Part shown: positions 1-12,400 of the stretch, piece by piece | Position numbering within the stretch: position 1 is the first letter of the stretch | Layout of the letters: the number at the start of each line of letters is the position of its first letter | Assembly: GCA_000499405.2 (NCBI GenBank) | Contig: HG738137.1 | Location: forward strand, 21,910,603-21,974,602 | DNA from: Onchocerca volvulus | Lineage: Eukaryota; Nematoda; Chromadorea; Rhabditida; Onchocercidae | DNA length: 64,000 bases | Direction: 5' to 3' | Program-made: the position numbers and the translations under genes | The notes under the pieces: generated by a model | Told to the model about the DNA's origin: nothing | What the model saw: the letters and a program-made list of their open reading frames with translations, nothing else | Database searches by the model: none

Positions 1-183
1 CATTAAAAAGTGGAAACTCAACAAAACTACCTCTTTAAGCGTATATAAGTTATATGCTAATTAATGTGATTTGAATGATTGGATGTGTCAAATGATACAA
101 ATATATTTATTCTTTTCAGTCAACAAACTATTAAAACAATTAAAAATAACAAGACAAAGTTACGTTTTTTGAACAAGACAAAG

Positions 184-1255
184 TTACGCCTTTACAGCAT
201 ATTTTCTCATTGGATACTTACGAAGTTTGGCAAGTTGCTTCTTTGTTTTCAAATTCATTTCGTGCTTAGTCAGTGCTCGACGCATCGCTCGTGTTTTCTT
301 CGGTCGTATATCTAACGGTTTGAAATGTTTTCCCTTAAATTTCAATCATTCAATTTGAAAACATACATCTTAAGATTATATCCTAGTTTTATACAAGCTG
401 GGTATTTTAGGAAATTTGATCCTGTTAAAGCCTAAAGCATATAATATTCTACTGCATGCCATATTGTTATTTAAAACCAGTTACTGTTTAAACATTTGCA
501 AATTTTTCATAATCTTGTCAAAAAAGGAAAATAATGGATCCGAAAACTTTACATACTTCGAAAAAAATCATAATTACAAAAATTATTTATCGAATGGGAA
601 AAATGGGGTTAGATGCAGAACGTGAACATGTAAAATTCAAAAATAGTGCCATTCTTACTGACGATGAATAATGTAATAATAAAGGGGAACAAGGTTCCGG
701 CAGATTTTCTTATTGATATCCAGTCACATAAATTACATTTACAACGATCTATTGACGATTCGTAATAAAAACTAAATGCATCAATATATATCCCAAAAAA
801 AGAAAGATTTTCAAAGAATCAAGAGAAAATATGTAAACTACTAAAACAACCTTGTAGAATTTCCTCAATTCCTGCTTCTGTGTTTGATTAATAACTGTCA
901 AAATGCGAGCAATATTCTTTCGGACAGTACGAATCTTCGAAAGTTTCGAAGCACCTCCGCCAACTACTTTTGATACCTAAAATAAATATCGAGCATTTTC
1001 CATATCTTATAATAAACAGAAGAATGTAAAATGGATGTTGGACTATCCAAAATGTTAATTTTCAAAATAAAATCAAATGGTAATGGGCACTTGCTTTGAA
1101 CAATCAGAAAATGGTTTCGATTAGGGCTTTCAAGATAGGGCCGGAATCAAAAAATGAACCTGAAGTGAAGCAAGTTCCGTCTTCTGTTCATCAAGCTGTT
1201 TCGTTAACTCTTCCTTCTTTTTTCCTCTTAAGTCGCGGGCCTTAACTTTGGTCAT
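184..1255 (-). CDS. rpl-35: 60S ribosomal protein L35
   Basis: Structural protein of the large ribosomal subunit, bound near the polypeptide exit tunnel. Three exons read on the minus strand: about 1255-1160, 976-851 and 333-184, joined at GT/AG sites in phase 0, giving about 123 residues, the usual length for eL35. Exon 1 starts [20 protein letters not shown], the typical N-terminus. Exon 2 carries [20 protein letters not shown] and LTVINQTQ. Exon 3 carries [20 protein letters not shown] and ends RKYAVKA, the near-invariant C-terminus of the family. The start is the first ATG and matches family N-termini. The highly basic composition fits. Nothing is broken. It is transcribed away from the HP1-like gene, with about 1.2 kb between the two starts. 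Confidence 0.96.
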
Positions 1256-2462
1256 CCTTCCTTTTTGCTGAAAGCAATACTCCAATATTTCTGACTTCGA
1301 AATTAAACCATGAAATATTATACATGCAACGATGACAGGAGATCAAAGCCAATTTATGAAGGATTAAAAAGATATGGCCTAAATGCATTTTGCTTTTTTC
1401 TTGTGACACATGACCTATCAATTTGTTCCTAGGATTTATGCTACAGCACATACCATTTATTTATCATTGATTTCGAATAGAAACAATGATAAGTAAATGA
1501 TCTTGAACAGAAATCCTAATAAAACAACAAATATTCGACAAAATAAACCAAACCTTTGCCTTAAAAAAAACTCCTGCCGAATCTCCCCTCTATTTTCCCC
1601 AACTTCCTATGTTCCTACCAAGCAGCAAACCAACAGTACGCCACAACAGAATGAAAATCCCATCCTAACCATGCTGATTTATATCGGTTGAAAGGGGAAT
1701 TGATGTGATTAGGTGAGGGAGTGAGAAGATTAAAATGAGGGGATGATAAGATTAGGATGAGAGGATGGCCAGTTCAGTGCAATATATAGAAAGACAAATT
1801 TGACAATGAGTTAATTTGTGATGGTATCAGAAGGTCAAAGTATTTCGCAACAGTGGTATGAAAGCTAAGAAAATCTGTGGATGCTTAACTCGGAGAGATT
1901 GTTGAGGTAGATTCGTACTTTCCCTTCTGATTTGTTCCACATTTTCTGATGCTGCCTGACAATGATTGCATCATATCGTTGTGAGCATTTTTGGCCAGTT
2001 TTAAATTATGAAAAAAATGGGTGCTTTTAATCTTCACTAAAAGATCGTATTTTGAGGAATTTGGTGCAGTCTTATATTTACAAGGAAGAAGATTTGATTT
2101 TTATACATAGACTTCCAGTAGTTCATGGAATTATCAATCAACGAGTTAATAATCATCAGGAATATTTCTCATTATATGGTTTTCCCTTTTATGCTCTTTT
2201 TTCGTCAAAAGTGAAAGATGTGATGTTTTGTAAATAAAAATATTTGTTTTCGCACATGTGGGATGAATTATGTTCATGCAGATAATATTTTTCTAGTGTT
2301 GGCTAAGAAAATATAAGACTTTCAGGCAATAATCTTCTTTTCATCTATTTAATAACACAATACTCCTTTCGTATGATTTCGCATTACGTTTTATCCTTCA
2401 ACATTAGGAAGCAGTCATTGATTTTCGTGAATTGCTGACAGTTAGCATCTAACGAGACATAT

Positions 2463-2495
<33 letters not shown>

Positions 2496-2501
2496 GGGAA
2501 G
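1256..2501. other. Intergenic region between two divergent genes
   Basis: No coding exon seen. This stretch separates the starts of rpl-35 (-) and the HP1-like gene (+) and so should hold both promoters. It ends in an uninterrupted run of 29 T at 2467-2495 followed by GGGAAG and the ATG at 2502. The AG touching the start codon is a plausible spliced-leader acceptor preceded by an extreme pyrimidine tract. Confidence 0.5.
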
Positions 2502-5500
2502 ATGACGGAAGTGAGAAACAAGGAAAACGATAATGCTAATGATTTACTAATAGAGCAATCTGCTTTTGCGTTTGACGATGTGCTGGACGAGTTGTTGGAG
2601 CCAGATCGTGTTGTGCAAGCAGAGTATTTTCTGGAAGCTTGTTCGACTGAAGGTTGGATTTTTGCGGTAGTAATTACTCAACTAAGTTTCTCTGTGACAA
2701 CTAAAATTAAAAATTTTAAATAATGCACATCTCTATATATAGTATTGTTCTTTTCCACCATCGCTTCAGGATTGACTTACCTTCTTAACTTTTTATAATG
2801 CATTATACTGTAGTTCTGCATATATGATATCATGCAAATTCGTGCATCTGAGTTTAAATGATAAATAATTTTGTTAGAAATTGCAGACGACTTATGCAGT
2901 TGTTTTTTTTTTTAATAATATCGTTATTTATACTAATAATATCAATTTACTTTTTTGTGAAACAAACCGTATCATCTATTAAAATAATTACTCTTTGCCA
3001 AGCATAATCAATACGCTTTTAGCCTTGTTGAACATTTATTATGGTCTACTTCCTTCTTATGCATATATAATCTATTTCTTCTATTTTAAAAATAATGATT
3101 TCATGAAAGGACTTGTTGTCATGAATATTTTATCGCATTTTTACTTCAGATTTGTTGAGTTAAAATTGTGTATATGTTTAAATGAGGCAGTATCTTTTCC
3201 ATCAAGATTAGTAGCATTAATAATTGAATTTTAGAAGCCAGGATTATTAACAATGCAAACGTTGTTGATGGCAACAATCATGAATTGATTGATAATAATG
3301 AAGAGGTTTTTCTTTCTTTTTTTTTTCTTTTTTCGTCATGCACTTAAACTCTAGTTCACACTTGACACTTGAAAATCGGTAAACGTTAAGTTCTTATTAT
3401 ATTTTTTTTTCAAAAGTTCACACTTGACACTTGAAAATCGGTAAACGTTAAGTTCTTATTATATTTTTTTTTCAAAATGTTGTACTTCATAAAGTAATAT
3501 AAATCCTTTGAAGACTGAAATTTTATCAACCGTGAGGATTTAAAATTTATCTTTGCAAGACTCCAAGAATGAAGAAATCCTCACGACTGATGAAATTTTA
3601 GAACTCTATATAAATAACAGGTTGAAAATTGCTTTCAAATGCTGAATTGTTTCCTTTTTCTTCATTATTAAATTTTTTAAACTGCATTTTTATTGTGTTG
3701 CGTAACTTTTTCCGGCCTGAAGTTTTCGACATTTGGACATATTCACTGCTGATTTCATATTTGCCTATTTTTTTCCTCATATTCAACTGAAAAATTGTCG
3801 TTTAGAAATTAAGAATATTAGTAATGAGAACAATTGCTTCATTATTTTTCAGAATGCAGAATATAATAACGAGATGAAACAGCTTGAACTGAAAATTTCT
3901 GATGTTTTTGAGGAGACAGAAGCTATTTTAACGAATGAAAGAAAGAAAGTGCGTTTATTATTATCTTGATTTTTGCTCAAATAAATTGAATTAGCAAGTG
4001 CATAATGCGGAGTCCATATTCGATTTATAATGATGAAAAGTAAGAACGAAAGAAGAAAGTAAAAAATCAAAATAATTAAAGAAATGTTGCAAATTTCGCT
4101 TATTTTTCAGGTGCTGATTGCTTCATATTAGGGTATTGCTTCAGTCGTGCACTTTGTTTAATTTAAATGTATTGTTGACTATCCGTTTTTGTTAATCATA
4201 TTGTTTATTTTACATTTGTGATTTTACTTATTTTCTTTGCCTGTTTAGTTTCTAAGAGAAATTGCAGAATGATAACAAGGATGAAAATCAAGAGGAAATG
4301 GCAGTAGATAATGATAAGGAAGACGGAAATTCAGAAAATAGTAGTGATGTTGTTGATGAAGACAGTGATGATAAGAAAGAAGATGACAAAGACGAAGAAG
4401 ACGAAGATGAAGAATATGTAGTAGAAAAGATTCTTGATAAACGATATAATCGACGAAAAAAAAGGATCGAATATTTGATCAAATGGGCAGGATATGACAA
4501 TGAAAACGAAAATACATGGGAATCAGCGGAAAACTGTGTAAGTTCTTCAATTTTTATCCATCTCTTTCTTTCCTTACTTGCCCATTTGCAATTAGAAATA
4601 AATTCATTCATAATTCATGTTAAATTGATTTACATTCCACTAATTATTGATAATATTTCAACCTACTGGAAAGATTCTTTGTTCTACTGAAAGACATTTG
4701 TCTAAATCGCAATCACAAACGAATCGAAAAAGCCATTCATACGATGAGGCGAATTATTGGTAGAAACCTTTTAAAATTTAAAACACAATTTTTTTGCAAA
4801 ATTTCAATGCAATAAAGATATTTAAGAAATCTGCTCCTGAGGCAATTCGTGAATATGAAGAAAGTCTGAAAAAAGGTGCGAAGAAATATCTGCTACGAAG
4901 TAGGCCAGTAACAGAGGTTACTCCTATTTTCTCTTAAAAATGTTTTTATTTTTTCTTGAGCTACGAGATTTTGGCAGCTTTCTTTATTTCGTTTCTTTTT
5001 TCACTTCTCTCTCTTTGTTTCTCATTAACAATGAATCTTCAGGAAAGTGGTCCAAGTGGTGATGAAGAGGAACTACCGAAATCACTAAAAAGGAAGACAA
5101 ATGAAATCAAAAAGGAATTATATTCTGAAGGTTAATATATTAAGCGCTTCTCTACTATATAATTGTTTATTTCACTTTCCGATATGTTTCAGAAAGTGGC
5201 GGTGATGACGGTGAAGAAGTTAAATCAAAACGTACTAAAGTGGATTGCATTCTTGGTGTCAAAAAGGAGGATAATGAAATCCTGGCAGTGGTGCGTTTTG
5301 AAGACGGACATCATGATCTTATATCAACTCGGATCCTGGTCAACAAATGTCCGAAGGTAATTTTCATATATTTTTGAACATCAGTGTCGGCGAAATCGAT
5401 AGCTGCCTAATTCGAAACTTATGGTTTAAAAAAAAAAAAAAAAGTGCTAATTACTTTTGAGACACAATAAAGTTATGTGTCAAATGAACTGTGCAAAAAA

Positions 5501-5674
5501 CTCTGTTATTTTAAACCATTAATTAAATAAACATCAAAGGACAAGTCTGAGATGCTAATACCGAATAATTATTCCTTAATTGCATAATTATCTTACGAAT
5601 GTTCTCGCAGTCATTTCATATAATTTCAGAAACTGGTGAATTATTATGAGAAATCATTAAAGTTCGTCTCATAA
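2502..5674 (+). CDS. HP1-like chromodomain and chromoshadow protein
   Basis: Chromatin reader expected to bind methylated histone H3 in the nucleus and to pair through its shadow domain. Eight exons in consistent phase: 2502-2652, 3235-3305, 3853-3948, 4268-4537, 4818-4916, 5043-5130, 5193-5356, 5630-5674, about 327 residues. Residues 1-105 are an acidic, coiled-coil-prone extension. Then a run of Glu/Asp, then a chromodomain starting EEYVVEKILDKRY and continuing YLIKWAGYDNENENTWESAEN, with the aromatic-cage Tyr and Trp where HP1 has them. A Lys-rich hinge follows. The last two exons give a short chromoshadow domain (VDCILGVKKEDNEILAVVRF to LVNYYEKSLKFVS). HP1 proteins are usually near 200 residues, so the extension is unusual. 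The chromodomain is secure; the C-terminal call rests on weaker similarity. It could be an hpl-1/hpl-2 relative. Confidence 0.85.
3353..3476. repeat. 62-bp direct tandem duplication, two copies
   Basis: The unit beginning AGTTCACACTTGACACTTGA at 3353 repeats from 3415, a period of 62 bases, with essentially identical copies. It lies in the intron between exons 2 and 3 of the HP1-like gene. The lack of divergence suggests a recent duplication or an assembly artefact. Confidence 0.9.
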
Positions 5675-6464
5675 TGAGCGATGTGAAGCACCTTTCCGCG
5701 GAAAATTATTTATTTACATTTTATGTTGTTTCTGGATGATACTTTTCATCATTTCAATTAACATAAAAAGCGAATGATCTATCCAAGTTTCAAGTTAAAG
5801 GAAGAGCTGTTTCACACACTAAATTTTCCACTATATAAAATAATTATCTTGCAATTACTCGGAGATATATGTTAATAATTACTCACAGTGCGCATTTGAT
5901 AAATGTTTTAATGCAGCTGGAAATGATTCCAGTCTGCTGCTGTTTATTCTTGAATGTGTGTCTGTTATTTTTTTTTTTTTTTTTTCGTGTTGATGTATTA
6001 TTATTTCATCATATCCACTTCGTACAATAAAAGTTGGTGGGTTTTATTGTTAGTTGTGTCTATTGATTTTTAGTAAATAGCCAGATCGTTTCTATCCAAG
6101 TTTCATTCTGATAGCATTATTAGATCTGGTCTTAACCGAAAATTCAGCTGCACTGCATCGTGGAAATACGTTTTATGTGATAGTTTTAGAGTTATGCAAA
6201 GTTTTTTTAATGCGTTCTTTTTAATAGCAGGTTCTAGTCCAGTATGGATTACAGCTATTTCATTTGATACATGTGTGCAGTAAATATTAGCTATAAAAAT
6301 TCACAATGTTGGTACCATTAGTTATAATTACTAATTGCATATTAGATCATTTAATAAGCTATTTCATGATGAATGTTCATATCGTTCTTGAGTATCGGAA
6401 TTTGATATCGGTAGGATGACTCAAATTTCTCGTGATATAAAGTATTTCATTTATAGTTGAGGTA
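5675..6464. other. Intergenic gap, HP1-like gene to ValRS
   Basis: No coding exon recognised. It holds the 3' end of the HP1-like transcript (an AATAAAA at about 6027) and the 5' region of the valyl-tRNA synthetase gene, plus a T tract near 5970. About 790 bases is long for a nematode intercistronic spacer, so independent promoters are as likely as an operon. Confidence 0.4.
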
Positions 6465-9400
6465 ATGTCGAATGCTATTGAGACTGGGGCTGTTCAAGGA
6501 AATGATGTTTTGGCATCAGGAAAGTCAAAAGCAGCAAAAGAGCTGAAAAAAGAGGCAGTGAAAGCAGCGAAACTAGCAAAATTTTATGAAAAAGTAAAGA
6601 AGGCAGAAGTGAAAGCAAATCAAACAAAACAGCCGGTAAGATTCATTTAATAAGATTGTAATTTCTGCAGTTCTTTCAATCTAATTTGGAGACTTCCTAT
6701 TTATTTTAGTTACAAGTCTTCCAACTTTCCAGTTTTTTCAGACAGCAGAAGCAAAAAAAAGAGAGATTTGTGAATATACTGCTAATACAAAACCCGGAGA
6801 AAAGAAGAACACTATTGTTGAACTGCCGAATGCTTATAGTCCAAAATACGTAGAAGCAGCTTGGTATGAGTGGTGGGAACAATCAGGCTTTTTTCGGCCT
6901 GAGTATAAACGTGATTTAAGGTTTGCTAATCGCCGATAAAATGATGTTAAAGAGCCTATTTGCTTTCTTGAATTCTATATCCTTGATAAATGTCCATTGA
7001 AATAAAACTAACTGGATATCAGTTAAATTCCCTTATACAGATTACAGATTTCAGTCAAGACTGCCAATCGTTTTGTATTCCTTTGTTATAATGACACATC
7101 AAATATATAGAAATAACCTCGTGAAAGAGGTTCACAGTGTCATCCATTAAACATTCCATTGAATTATTTATTCTTTCATAATATGATTGGTTCCGAACAT
7201 GTATAATAAATACTAATGAATGCTTATTTCTCGACTTATTTTTCAGAACTCTGGGATTTTTATCTAAAGTCATAAAGAGATTTATTGCAGCAAGCCGAAT
7301 CCGAAGGGAATTTTCACTCTGGTTATTCCACCACCGAACGTCACTGGGACATTGCACTTGGGACATGCTTTGGCCACTTCTGTGGAGGATGCTGTATGTA
7401 GATGGTAATCATAGAAAAAATTTATTGCAAACACAGACGTTTTATCCATTGTTTTTGATAAAATTCCCGGACTTGCTGATGATAATTTATATATTCATGA
7501 AATAGATCTGAAATAGACTTAAATTCCTGTTAGATTTTCTTTAACTAACATTGATTGATCATCATATCATTCTTTTTTTGGTTGATAATATTTGTTTGTA
7601 GTTTTTGCATTTTTAATAAGTGAAATCTAACTTTCTGTTGCATGGATATGTATAATTAATTTGAATCTATGTTATTTCATTATTTTTTAAGGCATCGGAT
7701 GAAGGGTAAAACAGTTTTGTTCAATCCGGGCTGTGATCATGCTGGAATCGCTACTCAGGTCGTAGTGGAAAAACGTTTAAAACGTGAACTAGGTTTGACA
7801 AGGCATGATCTGGGTCGTGAGAAATTTGTAGAAGAAGTATGGAAATGGAAGAATGAGTAGGTTTTTTCTTCTCGATTCCACTTAAAAGAATGTTACGGTT
7901 AGCAGTTGCATGTGAAATCTTTATCGATTGCTTATAAAGTAGTAAATTTAGTTACTTCGACACATATCAGTCTTCATCTTCTACAAATATTCCACAGTAA
8001 TTCATAATTACAGTTTAATTGTTTTACAGTGCATCTTGAATTTTTGATTAAACTATAAGTCTTTCTCAGAAAAGTCATAATTTTTTATTTTTTTAAATTT
8101 TTTTTAGAAAAGTCATAATTTGTTGATTTTATTTTTTTCTTCGCACCGTTATAGAAAAGGAGAATTAATTTATGATCAGTTACGAAAAATCGGTGCAGGA
8201 GTTGACTGGGATCGAGCTTGTTTCATGATGGATCCAAAAATTACACGTGCTGTAACACATGCCTTTATAGTAATGCATGAAAAAGGTATCATATATCGAA
8301 GCAATCGACTGGTAAATTGGTGCTGCGTCCTGAGATCTGCTATTTCCGATATTGAGGTATTATTTCCAATTTTTTCACATCATTTGTCCTTATCTTCTTA
8401 ACACTCATCACAAGAAGTGCAGGAATTTATATTTTAAATTATATTATAAATTGTTGATTAAAATGTAAGACTTTTTTATGAAAAGTTATTAAATTTATAT
8501 TAACTTTGACATATTTTTCCGATGACTATATCGTTACAGAAAAATTAGAATAATTTATGAATAGTTGGTAGAAATTTATGCCATAATTACATAATGATGT
8601 AATCATTACATGCTATTGAAACTATCATTTGCCTGTGATATGATGCATTTCTCTTAAGTTATATTGTTTTGCATCACACTATGATATTTTAGGATGTTTA
8701 ACTTTCAGGTAGACAAAATGGAGTTAAGCGGGCGTACATTACTATCTGTTCCTGGATATTTGAAAAAAATTGAATTTGGTGTGCTGATATCTTTTGCTTA
8801 TCAAATTGAAAATTCAGGTACTATATAATTTCAGCAAAACGTGCTTAAACATATTTTTTTTTTTTTTTTACAAAGATCTTAATTCACACTATTCTATGTA
8901 TAAATAAAATTTTCAAACATTACTCTTTCAGATGAAGAACTCGTGGTAGCAACTACTCGAATTGAAACCATGTTAGGTGATAGCGCTGTTGCTGTACATC
9001 CAGAAGATAACCGATACAAACATCTTATTGGCAAGGTTCTTTCGATTTTTACATTACGAATTAGCGATTAAACTTATGAATTCACTAAGCACTGAAAGCA
9101 GATTGCATTTTTCTTTTCTTTTGAAAACGTTGCGCATTTTCGCACTACATTGATTCATTATATTGGTGCACTAAAATTTAAAAAACTTCAAAAGTCAAAG
9201 AAGGAGTTTGACAATAATTCGAAGTTCAATAATGAAAAAAAAAAATCGCGCTCATAGTTCTGTGATTCGATTACCTAATCTGTTCTAGAATTGCATACAT
9301 CCATTTCTTCAAAGGAAACTTCCAATTGTAGCAGATTCGTTCGTTGATATGGAATTTGGAACAGGTGGTTTTAATTTTTATATACTTTTGAGTTGATTTA

Positions 9401-12400
9401 CTTGATTCATTAACTATAATTTGTATCAGGAAATATTTCGATTTGAATGAACCCTCAAATATGTCTATCATAATCCAGATTTATACTATTTCTATATTTT
9501 TTTGATAAGGAGAATTTTTCTCTTTGCTTCTAATAATTGTTTTAAAATCCTATGTAATGATTCATTTTTACCATTTTGATGTAAGGATGAGTTGCGAATC
9601 ATGACTGAAACTGAAATGTTTAGGAGCAGTAAAAATAACTCCTGCTCACGATCATAACGATTACGAAGTAGGAATCCGTCACAATTTAGCATTCATTACT
9701 TGTTTCACAGATGATGGCAATATGAATGAACAGTGTGGCGAATTCAAGGTTTCATTTCTATCCTTTATTTGTGAAAATATACCAACATTCATGGAATTCA
9801 CATATATGTTGTTATCACTTTATTTATGTATTTTAGAACATGAAACGATTTGAAGCAAGAGACGCTGTTCTAGAAGCGCTCAAAAAGAAAGGTCTTTTCA
9901 GAGGGAAATGTGATAATCCAATGGTTGTTCCTTTGTGCAGGTTATCTTTTAACAGATGATAATTTTGCATCAAAAGAATTACTTTTAACATGCTTGTCAA
10001 TTGAATAGTTTCAAAACTTTTCGCATTGGAATTTCAAAAATTTTTAGTCGTTCCAAAGATATTGTTGAACCGATTTTGAAATCACAGTGGTATGTAAAAT
10101 GTAACCATATGGCACAGCGAGCCATTGAAGCTGTAGAAAAAGGCCATTTAAAAATTGTACCGGATTTTCATGTTGCAACTTGGCGAAAATGGTTGGAGAA
10201 TATCAGGTATATATAATTTTTTTTGATTTCACTACAAAGTATCAAAAAAATATAGGACATAGATTTACTTTGGATGTATATGTCTCAAATTCAAATAGAA
10301 ATTTTTCTGTTCTGTACTTTACTGTAATTGTGAAAAATTTTTTAACAGTACCTTAAAGTACACAAAATGTCATAATATAAAACGAAATCTACGATCTGGA
10401 CTTTCTTATAATTTATAGTCACTTTGTAATGTTTCAGAGACTGGTGCATCTCGCGACAGCTGTGGTGGGGTCATCGCATACCCGCTTACTTTATCACCGT
10501 TGAAGACCCAAAAATTCCTGCTGGAACTTCTGATAATAATGATTATTGGGTGAGTGCACATAATGTGGCTGAAGCAGTGAAAAAAGCTGCTCGAAAGTTT
10601 GACATTTCGGAGGCGAAAATTTCTGTGAAAAGAGGTAGTTTTCATTTCTTTTTTTCTTGATAAATGAATGAGTTTATTTCCCATGGCATTTTCTTGTTAA
10701 TTTTTTCAAAATCGCACTTCATTTTCAAGAATTTCTTGTCCATTATCCTTGTCTGGTTGTCCAGTAGATTAATGCTTGTTTTATTTAAGCGAGTAACAAG
10801 GTAATTTACAGATGAGGATGTTCTGGATACCTGGTTTTCTTCTGGAATGTGGCCGTTTGAGATTTTCGGGTGGCCTGAAAAAACTGCTGATTTGGATAAA
10901 TTTTTCCCGGGTACACTTTTGGAAACTGGACATGACATACTTTTCTTCTGGGTAGCACGGATGGTATTTATGTCGCAAGAGCTTACTGGAAAATTACCAT
11001 TTCAAGAAGTTAGTTTATTAACTTCGATTACCAAAGAAGAAGCTTTAAGTAAAACGGAGAATAACCAAAGCAAGTATTTTTGCACAAGATTAAAAGAAAA
11101 CGAAAAAGTAGCGAATTTCCTAGAGATTTCTTAGAGGCTAAATTTTTGGAGGTTAGAATGTTTAAGTAAAGAATTCCTTTCGTAACATTAATTTTTTCTT
11201 TTTTTAGGTTTATTTGCATGCCATGATTCGAGATGCTCATGGACGTAAAATGAGCAAATCGTTAGGTAATGTAGTCGATCCGCTGAATGTGATACATGGC
11301 GTATCATTGACGCAGCTCAACAAAATATTGGAATCCGGAAATCTTGATCCAAAGTAAACATTTTAGATTAAAAATATATTAGGACTAATCATAGAAAATG
11401 CTCTGTGCGCATCAAAGGATTATCACTCGATTTTTATATTATGATTATGCATGTTGTTCTGAATTTTATCATGTATAATCAAATTTTGAAAGTGAGAACC
11501 TTATATAACACAATGCTCGATTTTGTTGTCGATTAGTTAATAATGGAGTAACTTGTTTAGTTTGAAGGAATAACACAACAGTTAGATGCCTTTTTTACGT
11601 TAATATATTTTAGTGCCATTACAGAGAACTGAAAACAGCGAAAGAAGGACAAGCACGTGATTATCCGAATGGCATTCCAGAGTGTGGTACTGATGCATTA
11701 CGATTTGCACTAATTAATTATACTAGTCAAAGTCGGGATATTAATCTTGATGTGCTTCGTATTCAAGGATACAGGTTCTTTTGCAATAAAATTTGGCAAG
11801 CATCAAGGTTTACACTGATGCAGCTTCGCAACAATTTCGTACCAACGGAAAAATTTTACGTTAGTTTTTCTCAATATCTGAAGTTTTAATGCATGGGAAC
11901 AGAGATTGAAAATATTATATTGGAAATTGGAGCTTGCAAACTTATTTTCGATAAAAATATGGATCTAAAAGATAATTTGGCATGGTTGCTAATATTTTTG
12001 GATAGTATGATAGTTCTGGTTCGTTTCAGTTGCCAGAAAAGAGTAGTATTTTGGATCGTTGGATTTTGTCACGATTATCTTATGCTGTTGAATCATCCAA
12101 TAATGAAATGTCTAGTTATCATTTTAGTCGCGTCACAACTGTCCTATATAATTTTTGGCAGTATGATTTTTGTGATATATATATCGAAGGATGCAAACCG
12201 TTGTTTGCTGATGGTGGTCAGTTCTTTCAATATTTCCTGCAAGAAATAAGCATTTCAAATATGTAAACTGTTTCATAATTTTTTTTTTGAAAAATTTTTT
12301 ATGTCATGTCTTCCTTTTGTCGCACTATTTTCTTGTTAAGATCATCAACTTCCTTTATACTAACCCTTTTTATTTTGCAACTAAATTCATTATTAATTTA

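Noticed and set aside
4288..4611. 107-codon minus-strand frame rich in Ser.
   Set aside because: Shadow of the Glu/Asp/Lys-rich exon 4 of the HP1-like gene.
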